A DNA stretch of 64,000 bases from Vibrio splendidus (GTDB lineage: Bacteria; Pseudomonadota; Gammaproteobacteria; Enterobacterales; Vibrionaceae): assembly GCF_002873455.1 (NCBI RefSeq), contig NZ_MCUN01000046.1, positions 124,001-188,000 on the forward strand. The letters are read 5' to 3'. Of the stretch, positions 45,903-54,468 are shown in pieces (positions within the stretch are counted from its first letter, which is position 1; each line of letters starts with the position of its first letter). A model generated the notes under the pieces. The model saw nothing but the letters and a program-made list of their open reading frames with translations. It was not told the DNA's origin and ran no database searches. The translations under genes were made by a program, and so were the position numbers.

Positions 45903-47324
45903 TTGCACGCTAACGTATATATTCCTGAAGAATTCCTAACGCACATCGAAGCGATCATGCCTAGTCACCTAGATATGGCTTCTTTTGTTGCCTCATGCCA
46001 AAAACCACTTCGTAAAAGTATTCGAGTCAACACACTAAAAATCAGTGTGGAAGACTTCCTAGTACGAGCAAAAGAGAAAGGCTGGGAACTGGAACCTGTA
46101 CCTTGGTGTGAAACAGGTTTTTGGATTACAGCCGATGAAAGTGAAGCGCCTCTAGGTAATACGGCAGAACACATGTCTGGTCTTTTCTACATCCAAGAAG
46201 CCAGTTCTATGATGCCACCTTCGGCACTTTTCCAAGGCGAAGCTGATTACCAAGCCGTGCTAGATACTGCTGCTGCACCCGGTTCTAAAACAACACAAAT
46301 CGCTGCGCTAATGAATAATCGCGGCGTGTTGGTTGCCAATGAATACGCTGCAAGCCGTGTGAAAGTACTTCACGCCAACATCGAACGTTGTGGCGTTCGT
46401 AATGCCGCACTCAGTAACTTCGATGGTCGAGTTTTCGGTGGTTGGTTGCCAGAACAGTTTGATGCTGTCTTGCTGGATGCACCCTGCTCTGGCGAAGGTA
46501 CCATTCGTAAAGACGCTGATGCGATGAAGAACTGGACGTATCAATCTGTAGTCGATATTGCCGACACGCAAAAAGACCTGATTGAAAGTGCATTCCATGC
46601 TCTTAAGCCTAATGGTGTTTTGGTTTACTCAACATGTACGTTAAGCACGGAAGAGAACCAACAAGTGTGCCATCACCTAAAAGAAACCTTTGGTGATGCG
46701 GTTGAGTTTGAATCTCTTGAATCACTGTTCGACAACGCAAAAGCAACGACGACTGAAGAAGGCTTTCTTCACATCTTCCCTCAGGTGTATGACTCTGAAG
46801 GTTTCTTTGTTGCCCGTATCCGTAAACTAGCGTCTGTGACTCCACCAGAAGTTAAAAAACGAATGGGGAAATTCCCATTTGAAAAAGCGTCAAAGAAAGC
46901 TCAGCAAGAAGTCGCTGAACATCTGCTTAGTGCTCTCGATATTGAACTGCCAAGCGATGCTCAAGTTTGGATTCGTGACAAAGACGTTTGGCTATTCCCT
47001 GAAGCACTAGAGCCGATGATTGGCGAATTCCGTTTCTCTCGCATGGGCATCAAGATCGCTGAAACCCATAAAAAAGGTTACCGCTGGCAACACCAAGTCG
47101 CGACAACGCTCGCGACAGGTCGTGAGGCTAATATTGTAGACCTCAGCATCGAAGATGCTCGAGAATGGTTCATGGGTCGAGACGTTCGCCCAGAAGGCTT
47201 GTCAGGCAAAGGCGAAGTGCTAGTGAAATACAACGGTGCAATCATCGGCCTTGGTAAATGGGTAGGTAACCGAGTGAAAAATGGCTTACCAAGAGAGCTA
47301 GTACGCGACAAAAACCTTTTCTAG
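45903..47324 (+). CDS. rsmF: 16S rRNA m5C1407 methyltransferase RsmF
   Basis: 473 residues, starting at TTG. N-terminal RsmF-specific region, SAM site VLDTAAAPGSKTTQIAALM, two catalytic-loop cysteines in DAPCSGEG and YSTCTLS, then a PUA-like C-terminal extension ending LPRELVRDKNLF. The start codon reads MHANVYIPEEFL, which aligns with the family start; there is no nearer ATG with the conserved N-terminus. A very strong terminator follows. Confidence 0.95.
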   Translation: MHANVYIPEEFLTHIEAIMPSHLDMASFVASCQKPLRKSIRVNTLKISVEDFLVRAKEKGWELEPVPWCETGFWITADESEAPLGNTAEHMSGLFYIQEASSMMPPSALFQGEADYQAVLDTAAAPGSKTTQIAALMNNRGVLVANEYAASRVKVLHANIERCGVRNAALSNFDGRVFGGWLPEQFDAVLLDAPCSGEGTIRKDADAMKNWTYQSVVDIADTQKDLIESAFHALKPNGVLVYSTCTLSTEENQQVCHHLKETFGDAVEFESLESLFDNAKATTTEEGFLHIFPQVYDSEGFFVARIRKLASVTPPEVKKRMGKFPFEKASKKAQQEVAEHLLSALDIELPSDAQVWIRDKDVWLFPEALEPMIGEFRFSRMGIKIAETHKKGYRWQHQVATTLATGREANIVDLSIEDAREWFMGRDVRPEGLSGKGEVLVKYNGAIIGLGKWVGNRVKNGLPRELVRDKNLF

Positions 47325-47360
47325 TCGTTCGATTAAAGCTCTCACTGTACTGATAAAAAC

Positions 47361-47396
47361 AAAAAGCCCAAACAACATTCATTGTTTGGGCTTTTT
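47361..47396. terminator. rsmF terminator
   Basis: Perfect 15-bp inverted repeat AAAAAGCCCAAACAA / TTGTTTGGGCTTTTT with a 6-nt loop, T-rich on both strands. Confidence 0.93.
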
Positions 47397-47515
47397 CTAT
47401 TCTTGTCGGCTAGTTCATTTCAAGGGAAGCACTGAAAAATCAACACTTAATTACACAAATATCAATTCAAGTCACTATTTCCAATTACAAAAATCGCTTA
47501 ATAGGGAATTTAAAC

Positions 47516-47529
47516 TAGACTTCAGTCTA
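47516..47529. promoter_or_regulatory. 14-bp palindrome, possible TetR-type operator
   Basis: TAGACTTCAGTCTA is a perfect palindrome in the intergenic region upstream of the candidate sRNA. It has the size and shape of a TetR-family operator, but no such regulator is encoded nearby. Confidence 0.35.
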
Positions 47530-47613
47530 ATAGTTAAAAAATTAAAACGATTAGCGTAGGCTCTTCGGAGCCCTTTCCCCTAAGCCCAAACAGGAAGGTT
47601 TGGGCTTTTTTTT
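47530..47613 (+). ncRNA. Candidate small RNA ending in a long-U terminator
   Basis: Downstream of the rsmF terminator the plus strand holds GGCTC-TTCG-GAGCC (47549-47562), a stable UUCG hairpin, then an unpaired CTTTCCCCT stretch, then the terminator AAGCCCAAAC/GTTTGGGCTT with eight T. No plus-strand gene precedes this second terminator, so a separate short transcript must be assumed to need it. Hairpin, C/U-rich single strand and long U-tail are the form of Hfq-binding sRNAs. The 5' end is a guess. The alternative is a bidirectional terminator for the minus-strand cvfB gene. Confidence 0.35.
47582..47607. terminator. Terminator between candidate sRNA and cvfB
   Basis: AAGCCCAAAC-aggaag-GTTTGGGCTT followed by T8 on the plus strand. 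It shares the GCCCAAAC core with the rsmF terminator 200 bp upstream, so the two regions may have arisen by duplication. 22 bp from the cvfB stop; the minus-strand tail is A/G-poor in T, so the plus direction is favoured. Confidence 0.8.
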
Positions 47614-47628
47614 GACCGACAAGCTCGC

Positions 47629-48468
47629 TTATTTAACTAGGCTGATGCCTTCTTTGTCGATAGTGATCTTGCCAGACTTGTACAAACCACCAATTGTCTT
47701 CTTGAACGTACCTTTGCTGGTTCTGAATGCAGAGAAAATAACTTCCGGGGAAGACTTATCATTCAAAGGTAAGTAACCACCTTTCTTCTCAAGCAGATCG
47801 AGAACCTTAGTGCTTAAGTCATCCATTTTAGCCACACCAATCTTCTGAAGAGACAAGTCAATCTTACCGTCTTCTTCACGAACGTTTTTAATGTAGCCTT
47901 TTAACGCTTTACCGATGAACAGCTTACCGATGATGTCTGATGGGAAAATCATGCCCCAATGCTCACCGTTCACGATCGCTTTATAACCTAATTGGCTGCG
48001 CTCAGCGATAATGAGATCCACTTGCTCGTTTTGCTTATAAGTCGCAGGCGTATTGTCTAACCATTTGTTGAACTTTGTTGTACCTACAATGCGGCTAGAT
48101 GCTTTGTCAATATACACATATACTAAGATTGACTGACCTTCGTTTAAACGGCCACGTTGCTCGCTGAAAGGAACAAGAAGATCTTTACCTTTCACGCCCC
48201 AACTCATGAATGCACCGGTGCTGTTTACGCCTTCAACCGTCATCAAGCCAAACTGCCCCACTTGAGCAATTGGTTTTTCAGTCGTTGCAGCAATCTGGTT
48301 ATCAGAATCAATGTATAAGAAAACATCCAGTTTTTGACCAATTTCAACACCTTCAGGAGTAAATCGTTTTGGCAGCAACACGGTTCCATAGTCGGCAGCG
48401 TCAAGGAATACACCGAAGTCGGCTTGCTTTACTACTTCTAAGTTGTTTATTTGACCAATATTAATCAT
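47629..48468 (-). CDS. CvfB family S1-domain RNA-binding protein
   Basis: 279 residues with S1-like repeats: FGVFLDAADYGTVLLPKRF, GAFMSWGVKGKDLLVPFSEQ, YKAIVNGEHWGMIFPSDI/GYIKNVREEDGKIDLSLQ, and a C-terminal winged helix (IFSAFRTSKGTFKKTIGGLYKSGKI). This is the CvfB layout; family members bind RNA, physiological role unclear. The start at 48468 (MINIGQI) matches the family; the open frame begins 23 codons earlier. Divergent from the next gene by about 100 bp. Confidence 0.88.
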   Translation of the reverse strand: MINIGQINNLEVVKQADFGVFLDAADYGTVLLPKRFTPEGVEIGQKLDVFLYIDSDNQIAATTEKPIAQVGQFGLMTVEGVNSTGAFMSWGVKGKDLLVPFSEQRGRLNEGQSILVYVYIDKASSRIVGTTKFNKWLDNTPATYKQNEQVDLIIAERSQLGYKAIVNGEHWGMIFPSDIIGKLFIGKALKGYIKNVREEDGKIDLSLQKIGVAKMDDLSTKVLDLLEKKGGYLPLNDKSSPEVIFSAFRTSKGTFKKTIGGLYKSGKITIDKEGISLVK

Positions 48469-48565
48469 CAAGATTGTCTCTACTTTAAATTTGGCGGTGA
48501 TTATACGTGATCTCTGATATGCTTTCGCTAGTTTCATTCATATTTTTACATTCTAGGAGACATCG

Positions 48566-49921
48566 TTGATCACCGTTGATAAACAAGATGCGATAACACT
48601 TAAAATTAACCATGCGATGGCGAAGACCAAAAAGCTCGACATGGACGTTTATCTATTCATCCCCGGTGAACTCGGACTCACTCCCGAAGTACTTTCTGAA
48701 AGTGCCTTTTTCTACAGCTCAATTACTCAAAAGCGCGCCTACTACAGTGACAAAACGCTGTTGCCTTTGGTTCACAGTCGCTTAGCAAAACGTGGGCGCT
48801 TATCGACGACACAATATCGTGTCAGTTTGAGTTTGTTCGCATATCAATATGTTATTGCTTTAGATAAAGCTGTGAGCAGTTTAAATAAGACTGATAGTGA
48901 CGACATAACAGCTGATGAAGTTGATGAAGTCATTGAGCTAGCGTTAGACATCTTGAAGAAGCTTCGCCGAAGTATTCCTTATGAAGAAAATCTCAAACGC
49001 TACTACGCAAACATTGATAACTACCTTTCTTGGTACACAGAACAAAAATTCTTATCGCTGGTCTCACATATGCCGCGTGGCAGTGAATACTCGACGATAA
49101 AAGAGCGACTATTGACACTTTGTGACAAAGAGACGGCCCATCGTAAACTTAATCGCTACAACTCTGCTAAGGTGCGTGAAGACGTCACCCGTTTGAGTAA
49201 CAAGATGCGTCTATTGCGACGTTTGATAGAGCACCCTATCGTGCTCAAGGAGAAGACCACCTCCATGGGTAAAAACGTGAAGCGTGCCGTTAAAGGTATT
49301 GCGACAGGCTTAGTCATGGTGGTCGTGACAACAACCGTCATATTGGCTCGTGATTTTCTAGGAGAGATTACCGCTTCTTTCATCGTCTCCATGTCATTTA
49401 TCTACGCACTGCGTGAAATATTTAAAGATGACTTGAGAGACATCCTTTGGCGTTGGCTTCGTAAAGGCAAACCCAAGTGGAAGCGTCGCTACTTTGACCC
49501 AACAACCAATAAATCTGTCGGCCACAAGCTTGAATGGTTGGACTATGCGAACTTTTCCAAGTTAGCTGACCGTATTCAATCAATACGCAAGAAACGTGTC
49601 GTTCAACGTGAAGAGCAAGTTTTGCATTATCGTTCACATACCGAGATGTCGACGTCAACATTCATGAGTGGTTACGAAGAGACGCGTGAAACGCTATCGA
49701 TCAGCCTAAGAGCACTGACACGCTTAATGGACAAAGGGTCAAATAACGTATATCGCCTAAAGGAAGGGCAAGTTAGTCGTGAATCTGTAGAAAAGCGTCA
49801 TCTACTCAACCTGATCATTAAAGAAAACAATCACGATACTGAACCGACGTATTACCGTTGGAAAATCGTAATGAACCGTTCAAAGATCGTTGATATCGAG
49901 CAAATCACTCAAGAATCCTAG
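48566..49921 (+). CDS. Membrane protein of unknown function, 451 aa
   Basis: It starts at TTG 48566, with AGGAG 6 nt upstream. A large N-terminal cytosolic part (about 1-230, rich in Lys/Arg and helices) is followed by two close membrane helices (about 240-285; VKGIATGLVMVVVTTTVILA and TASFIVSMSFIYAL), then LRDILWRWLRKGKPKWKRRYFDP and a C-terminal region with STSTFMSGYEETRETLSISLRAL. No known domain recognised. Divergent from cvfB. The layout, two helices between cytosolic domains, suggests a scaffold or signalling role, but this is only a guess. Confidence 0.8.
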   Translation: MITVDKQDAITLKINHAMAKTKKLDMDVYLFIPGELGLTPEVLSESAFFYSSITQKRAYYSDKTLLPLVHSRLAKRGRLSTTQYRVSLSLFAYQYVIALDKAVSSLNKTDSDDITADEVDEVIELALDILKKLRRSIPYEENLKRYYANIDNYLSWYTEQKFLSLVSHMPRGSEYSTIKERLLTLCDKETAHRKLNRYNSAKVREDVTRLSNKMRLLRRLIEHPIVLKEKTTSMGKNVKRAVKGIATGLVMVVVTTTVILARDFLGEITASFIVSMSFIYALREIFKDDLRDILWRWLRKGKPKWKRRYFDPTTNKSVGHKLEWLDYANFSKLADRIQSIRKKRVVQREEQVLHYRSHTEMSTSTFMSGYEETRETLSISLRALTRLMDKGSNNVYRLKEGQVSRESVEKRHLLNLIIKENNHDTEPTYYRWKIVMNRSKIVDIEQITQES

Positions 49922-49929
49922 CGTTGCTA

Positions 49930-49958
49930 CGGTATGTGAATACTCCATTCACATACCG
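49930..49958. terminator. Bidirectional hairpin between convergent genes
   Basis: Perfect 12-bp inverted repeat CGGTATGTGAAT / ATTCACATACCG, 9 bp after the stop of the 451-aa gene. T-run weak on both sides. Confidence 0.6.
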
Positions 49959-50026
49959 CTCTTCCACTTGTTCGACGATTATCTTCTGCTGAACTGTCAG
50001 GTTCAGACCAGCCATGTACTTCCGAG

Positions 50027-50512
50027 CTATTTTTTGGAAGGAACTTTTTTAATCGAAAGCGTTAACGTGAACTCAGCCATTGGCTCGTCTCCATGCAAAG
50101 ACGGACAAGTCGCGATAATGGTCACGGGTTGATTCACACGCTCGCCAGTAGACATAGTTTCAGCCAGCATAGTGTTGATCAGTTCACCATCGTTACAAGT
50201 GAAGTGTACGTCACCTTCTGGCCGTTTTAAGAAGTTGCCCGTCACCTCTTTAAATGCCAACGAGATCTTTTCGCCTTGCTGCTGAGATTTACTCATTGCA
50301 AGAAAGCCACCCGCCACATCCGCACCTACTGCTAATACACCAAAATACATACTATTGAGGTGGTTCTTAGTTCGCCTTTTGAGAGGAATTTTCACTTCAA
50401 CATGTTGATTATCCAGAGCGAGTAATTTTGGTCGGCATAGCCAGATTAGAGGCACTTTGAAAAAGCCAAACATGCTCAAATAGAAATTTGCTTTTTGTAG
50501 AGGGGTCAACAT
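50027..50512 (-). CDS. DUF4442 hotdog-fold protein (putative thioesterase)
   Basis: 161 residues. MLTPLQKANFYLSMFGFFKVPLIWLCRPKLL, then RRTKNHLNSMYFGVLAVGADVAGGFLAM, the helix of the hotdog fold in DUF4442/PaaI-like proteins, then FKRPEGDVHFTCNDG-like strands. Substrate unknown; an acyl-CoA thioesterase-like role is inferred from the fold. Convergent with the 451-aa gene. Confidence 0.75.
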   Translation of the reverse strand: MLTPLQKANFYLSMFGFFKVPLIWLCRPKLLALDNQHVEVKIPLKRRTKNHLNSMYFGVLAVGADVAGGFLAMSKSQQQGEKISLAFKEVTGNFLKRPEGDVHFTCNDGELINTMLAETMSTGERVNQPVTIIATCPSLHGDEPMAEFTLTLSIKKVPSKK

Positions 50513-50587
50513 TCGAGTTACCTAGTCAAATAAGTCATCAGACCAGTTAATCGATTAGCGCTCAACATGTCAAAAAAATGTTACAAA

Positions 50588-50619
50588 AAAGAGATATCAT
50601 CGCATAATGATATCTCTTT
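50588..50619 (-). terminator. Terminator of the PEP-synthase-like gene
   Basis: Perfect 13-bp inverted repeat AAAGAGATATCAT / ATGATATCTCTTT with six T on the minus strand, 70 bp after the stop at 50689. Confidence 0.85.
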
Positions 50620-50688
50620 CATTCTCAAAGCTTTATTGCTTTAAATAAACTCATACAGCAAGTTGATTTATTTAGACAATAAGCTGGT

Positions 50689-51576
50689 CTATGCAGTAAC
50701 AACTGTCTCTACACCGTCAAGATCAGCGATGAAGCCTTGTAGACGCGGGTAGTCCACCAAGCCTTGAGTCACAAGCAGGACGGGCTTCTTCGCGTTCAGC
50801 GTTGCTTTAACAATCATACTCAACAAGGTAATAACCGCCTCGTTTTGTGGATCAAAAGCGTGTTGCTGAGCTTCATTGTGCTTGTCTACACCTAAAGTGA
50901 AAGACGCTAAGCTATCAACGTTCACCACAACACCATCAAAGTAATGCAGTAAACGTTCGCTCAAAAGCACTGCAGACGGCACATCGCACGAGAACAGTAC
51001 TTTCAAACCATTAAGACCTCGCGGTAAGCCTTGCTCTGCAAGCAAATCAATAATCTTAGCGGCATCGCTTAATGCTCGTACATACGGTACAACCACTTCA
51101 ACGTTAATACCCTGCTCTCGCAACGCTTTAATTACCTGACACTCTAAAGCGAATGCTTTGCTGTACTCTGATGTTGCATAACGAGCAACCCCACGAACAC
51201 CTAGTGCTGGGTTTGTCTCTTCGGCTTCACAGCTACCACCAAGTAGCGAGCGGAAGCCATAGCTGTCAGCACTACTTAACGCGATACGAACAGAAGTATG
51301 ATTTGGCTGAACGGCAGCTTGAATGGCAATCACTAAGGTCGAAACAAAATGCTCATCGACTGTTTTATCGCCAAGGATCGCATCTAAAGAGGTTTTTTCG
51401 ATATCAGTCAGTGTATCTAAGTGACTTTCAATACTTGGGTGATAGAAGATACGATCCATAACCAATTCAGATAATGAAACGTATAAGTGGTTAGAATTAT
51501 TATTATCGTTGTAAGAAGGCAGCACATCACCTAAGACTAGTTCTGGGTGCAAAGTGCTTTGATTTTCTTGAGTCAT
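50689..51576 (-). CDS. PEP-utilising TIM-barrel protein, probably inactive (PpsA C-domain-like)
   Basis: 295 residues. ETNPALGVRGVARYA, ALREQGINVEVVVPYVRALSDAAKII, GLPRGLNGLKVLFSCDVPSAVLL and FDGVVVNVDSLASFTLGVD line up with the PEP-binding TIM barrel of PEP synthase and PPDK. The ATP-grasp and swivelling His domains are missing. The catalytic-cysteine segment GICGQxPSD appears as LLVTQGLVD (Cys to Val), and the metal ligands SND appear as VDS. So it is likely a pseudoenzyme or ligand sensor. It is divergent from a DAHP synthase, which uses PEP. Confidence 0.7.
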   Translation of the reverse strand: MTQENQSTLHPELVLGDVLPSYNDNNNSNHLYVSLSELVMDRIFYHPSIESHLDTLTDIEKTSLDAILGDKTVDEHFVSTLVIAIQAAVQPNHTSVRIALSSADSYGFRSLLGGSCEAEETNPALGVRGVARYATSEYSKAFALECQVIKALREQGINVEVVVPYVRALSDAAKIIDLLAEQGLPRGLNGLKVLFSCDVPSAVLLSERLLHYFDGVVVNVDSLASFTLGVDKHNEAQQHAFDPQNEAVITLLSMIVKATLNAKKPVLLVTQGLVDYPRLQGFIADLDGVETVVTA

Positions 51577-51783
51577 TGCTGCTCCAGCATTTTTATGTTG
51601 TGTTCAAACGAAAATACCGATAGCTGCCTGTTAATACAAGTGAAAATCCCTTATTTGACGCTGGCCTGCTGATAAAAACAAGAATATTAGCAATAACAGA
51701 GATAACTTTGACTTAAGAGAGTTTATTCCTCTGTTCAATTCCGTTATCTTAACCACTTCGCAATAGAATAAAAAAGCCATCAC

Positions 51784-52842
51784 ATGCCATTAAAAACTGA
51801 TGAGTTGAGAACCCAAGCTCTGGGTCCTATGCCAACTCCTGCCGAACTAGGCAATGCACATCCTATTACTGACGACGTTGCTGAGCGCATTAAAAATTCT
51901 CGCCGCCAAATCGAAGATATTCTAACGGGTCGTGATAACCGCCTATTGGTTATCGTAGGTCCTTGCTCTGTTCACGATACAGAAGCGGCACTTGATTACG
52001 CTGAGCGTCTAAGTCAGATTCAAGACCAGTACAAAGATGAACTGTTCGTTGTAATGAGAACCTACTTCGAGAAACCTCGTACTGTTGTAGGTTGGAAAGG
52101 TTTGATTACCGATCCTAATCTTGATGGTTCATACGCACTTGAAACGGGTCTAAACAAAGCTCGTAAGCTTCTGCTCGATATTAATAAGCTTGGTCTTGCT
52201 ACTGCGACCGAGTTCCTTGATATGATCACCGGTCAGTACATTGCAGACCTTATCACTTGGGGCGCGATTGGCGCTCGTACGACTGAATCTCAGATTCACC
52301 GTGAAATGGCTTCTGCGCTTTCTTGCCCTGTAGGCTTCAAGAATGCCACTAACGGTAACATCAAAATTGCTATTGATGCGATTCGTGCTGCACATGCTTC
52401 ACACTACTTCTACTCTCCAGATAAGAATGGTCGCATGACGGTTTACCGTACTTCTGGTAACCCATACGGCCACGTAATTTTGCGTGGTGGTGATAAAGGC
52501 CCGAACTTCGATGCTGAATCTGTAGCTAACGCATGTAAGCAACTGGCTGAAGTCGATCTACCTCAACGTTTGGTTGTAGACTTTAGTCACGCTAACTGTC
52601 AAAAACAACACCGTAAGCAGTTAGATGTTGCACAAGACATTTGTGAACAGATCAAATCTAACAAAAATCAAATTGCAGGCATCATGGCGGAAAGCTTCAT
52701 TGTTGAAGGCAACCAGCCAATGACAGACATCAATAACCTAGAATACGGCAAGTCTATCACTGACCCATGCCTGAGCTGGGAAGATACTGCAACAATGCTA
52801 GACATGCTTGCAACGGCAATTAAAGATAGAAATTTAGCTTAA
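51784..52842 (+). CDS. aroH: 3-deoxy-7-phosphoheptulonate synthase, class I, AroH type
   Basis: 352 residues. GPCSVHDTEAALDYAERL, RTYFEKPRTVVGWKG, GARTTESQIHREMASALSCPVGFKN and VDFSHANCQKQHRKQ are the active-site blocks binding PEP, metal and erythrose-4-phosphate. The wording ATEFLDMITGQYIADLITWGAIGA and TSGNPYGHVILRGG is closest to the E. coli Trp-sensitive AroH rather than AroF/G. First step of the shikimate pathway. No TrpR or TyrR box found by eye upstream. Followed after 12 bp by yajQ. Confidence 0.9.
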   Translation: MPLKTDELRTQALGPMPTPAELGNAHPITDDVAERIKNSRRQIEDILTGRDNRLLVIVGPCSVHDTEAALDYAERLSQIQDQYKDELFVVMRTYFEKPRTVVGWKGLITDPNLDGSYALETGLNKARKLLLDINKLGLATATEFLDMITGQYIADLITWGAIGARTTESQIHREMASALSCPVGFKNATNGNIKIAIDAIRAAHASHYFYSPDKNGRMTVYRTSGNPYGHVILRGGDKGPNFDAESVANACKQLAEVDLPQRLVVDFSHANCQKQHRKQLDVAQDICEQIKSNKNQIAGIMAESFIVEGNQPMTDINNLEYGKSITDPCLSWEDTATMLDMLATAIKDRNLA

Positions 52843-52854
52843 GGACACAAAACA

Positions 52855-53337
52855 ATGCCATCATTTGACATTATCTCTGAAGTAGAAGCGGTAGAACTGC
52901 GCAACGCTGTAGATAACGCTAACCGTGAGCTTTCGACTCGTTTCGATTTCCGCGGTGTAGACGCTAGCTTTGATTACAAAGATGAATCAGTAAAACTGAC
53001 AGCTCAAGACGATTTCCAACTGAAGCAGATGCGCGACATCCTTCGCAGCAACCTAACAAAGCGTAATGTTGATCCTAACGCGATGGAGGCGAAATCGACG
53101 GATCAAACAGGTCGTACTTGGCACCAAACGGTTGTTTTTAAGCAAGGTATCGAAGCGGATGTTGCTAAGAAAATCGTTAAGTTAATCAAAGACAACAAAG
53201 TGAAAGTTCAAGTTGCTATCCAAGGCGAAAAAGTTCGCGTAACAGGTAAGAAGCGCGATGATCTACAAGCTGTTATGGCTCTAGTTCGTAGCGGTGAACT
53301 TGGTCAACCTTTCCAATTTGATAACTTCCGCGACTAA
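52855..53337 (+). CDS. yajQ: YajQ family nucleotide-binding protein
   Basis: 160 residues: MPSFDIISEVEAVELRNAVDNANRE, STRFDFRGVDASF, LKQMRDILRSNLTKRNVD, VTGKKRDDLQAVMALVRS, the full YajQ pattern with two ferredoxin-like halves. Family members bind RNA and cyclic di-GMP and can act as a transcription co-factor. Ribosome-binding site AAGGA 10 nt before the ATG. It lies 12 bp behind the DAHP synthase gene and probably shares its transcript; a strong terminator follows. Confidence 0.93.
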   Translation: MPSFDIISEVEAVELRNAVDNANRELSTRFDFRGVDASFDYKDESVKLTAQDDFQLKQMRDILRSNLTKRNVDPNAMEAKSTDQTGRTWHQTVVFKQGIEADVAKKIVKLIKDNKVKVQVAIQGEKVRVTGKKRDDLQAVMALVRSGELGQPFQFDNFRD

Positions 53338-53404
53338 TTTTTGAGTTTGAGCGACCGCATATTTGGTTGCTCATTCATCAGCACAATGTCGTGTTCGCAA
53401 TAGC

Positions 53405-53436
53405 AAAAAGCCACTTCTTTTGGGAAGTGGCTTTTT
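53405..53436 (+). terminator. yajQ terminator
   Basis: AAAAAGCCACTTC / GAAGTGGCTTTTT with a 6-nt loop, about 70 bp after the yajQ stop. Confidence 0.9.
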
Positions 53437-53526
53437 ATTTATCTGGTCAATTTTGTCAGGGTGTCTAGCCAATTTCAAACAACTAGAAAGCGCTCACTTC
53501 AACTAAAATCTATGAACTATCAACTA

Positions 53527-54468
53527 TCAACTGAGCATTTTGGCAACAGACAGTTTAAGGTCTTTGCCGGCCAATAAATTGAACTCAACACTCGCTGCTG
53601 GAATAAAGACACACACTCGCAATTTCTCGGCTCTCGCTTGCTCAAGCTTAGTCGACAACTCTCCACTGTCAGCATAACCTTCTCTTTCTGCGTCTCGGCG
53701 GCACAGGTCAACAAATTCAAATGGACAATCGCTCGGTGAAAGCACTAACTCTGCTTCTTGCATCAAACGTAGGGCTTTCATAGCCAATAGCTCAACGTCT
53801 TGCTCAAATTCGATCCAAGTTACCTGCCCTTCGCTATCAATACCTTCAGTCAACGCTTGTTGGTAGTATGACTCTAGCTGTTCTCTGTCTGAAACCTGCT
53901 CAATAAAACTGGATGACAAAAAACGCTCCCAGAATTTTCGGCGTTCATCAACCGTAGAAAAGGACTCTTTAATCGAATTGCGTTTTGATGCACCAAAGTC
54001 CGCAATCAAACCAATGTTTTGTGGCAATACAGTTTCGAGTTTTTCCCTGATATTTCTCACCAAAACAGGCGATGCGCCCCCACTTGAGATCGCAATTTGG
54101 ATTCTTCCGCGATTTATCATTGAGGGAGTGATGAAGTCACAATAGGGTAAATCATCGACCACATTGACAAGAATACCCATTTTTTTTGCATCATTATGTA
54201 CTTGATGATTTAGGTTTGGGTTGTCTGTTGTTGCCCACACTTGTAAGTAGTTTTTCGAGATAAGTTGTGAAGAATAAAAATTTTGAATCCAATGCAATTT
54301 ATTACCATCAACAAGCTGCTTTAAGTAAGGCTCTACCTTGGGGGACACTAAAGTGACATCAGCCCCTGCTCTTAACAAACTATCTACTTTTCGGCAAGCA
54401 ACCTCGCCCCCACCCACCACTAAGATCGGCTTATTTTCTACATCTAAAAACATTGGGAAATAACGCAT
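53527..54468 (-). CDS. Siroheme synthase, precorrin-2 dehydrogenase/ferrochelatase part with truncated SUMT-like tail
   Basis: 313 residues. The N-terminal Met8/CysG-N region has the NAD site ILVVGGGEVACRKV, the catalytic aspartate in VVDDLPYCDFITP, and SGGASPVLVRNIREKLE. It converts precorrin-2 to sirohydrochlorin and inserts iron. After about residue 215 the sequence WIEFEQDVELLAMKALRLMQEAELV and DLCRRDAEREGY resembles only the beginning of the uroporphyrinogen methyltransferase domain and then stops, so the methyltransferase is not functional here. A separate SUMT elsewhere must supply that step. Confidence 0.82.
   Translation of the reverse strand: MRYFPMFLDVENKPILVVGGGEVACRKVDSLLRAGADVTLVSPKVEPYLKQLVDGNKLHWIQNFYSSQLISKNYLQVWATTDNPNLNHQVHNDAKKMGILVNVVDDLPYCDFITPSMINRGRIQIAISSGGASPVLVRNIREKLETVLPQNIGLIADFGASKRNSIKESFSTVDERRKFWERFLSSSFIEQVSDREQLESYYQQALTEGIDSEGQVTWIEFEQDVELLAMKALRLMQEAELVLSPSDCPFEFVDLCRRDAEREGYADSGELSTKLEQARAEKLRVCVFIPAASVEFNLLAGKDLKLSVAKMLS

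Noticed and set aside
51600..51783. TrpR or TyrR box upstream of the DAHP synthase gene
   Set aside because: No CTAGTT/AACTAG or TGTAAA-N6-TTTACA pattern could be found by eye.
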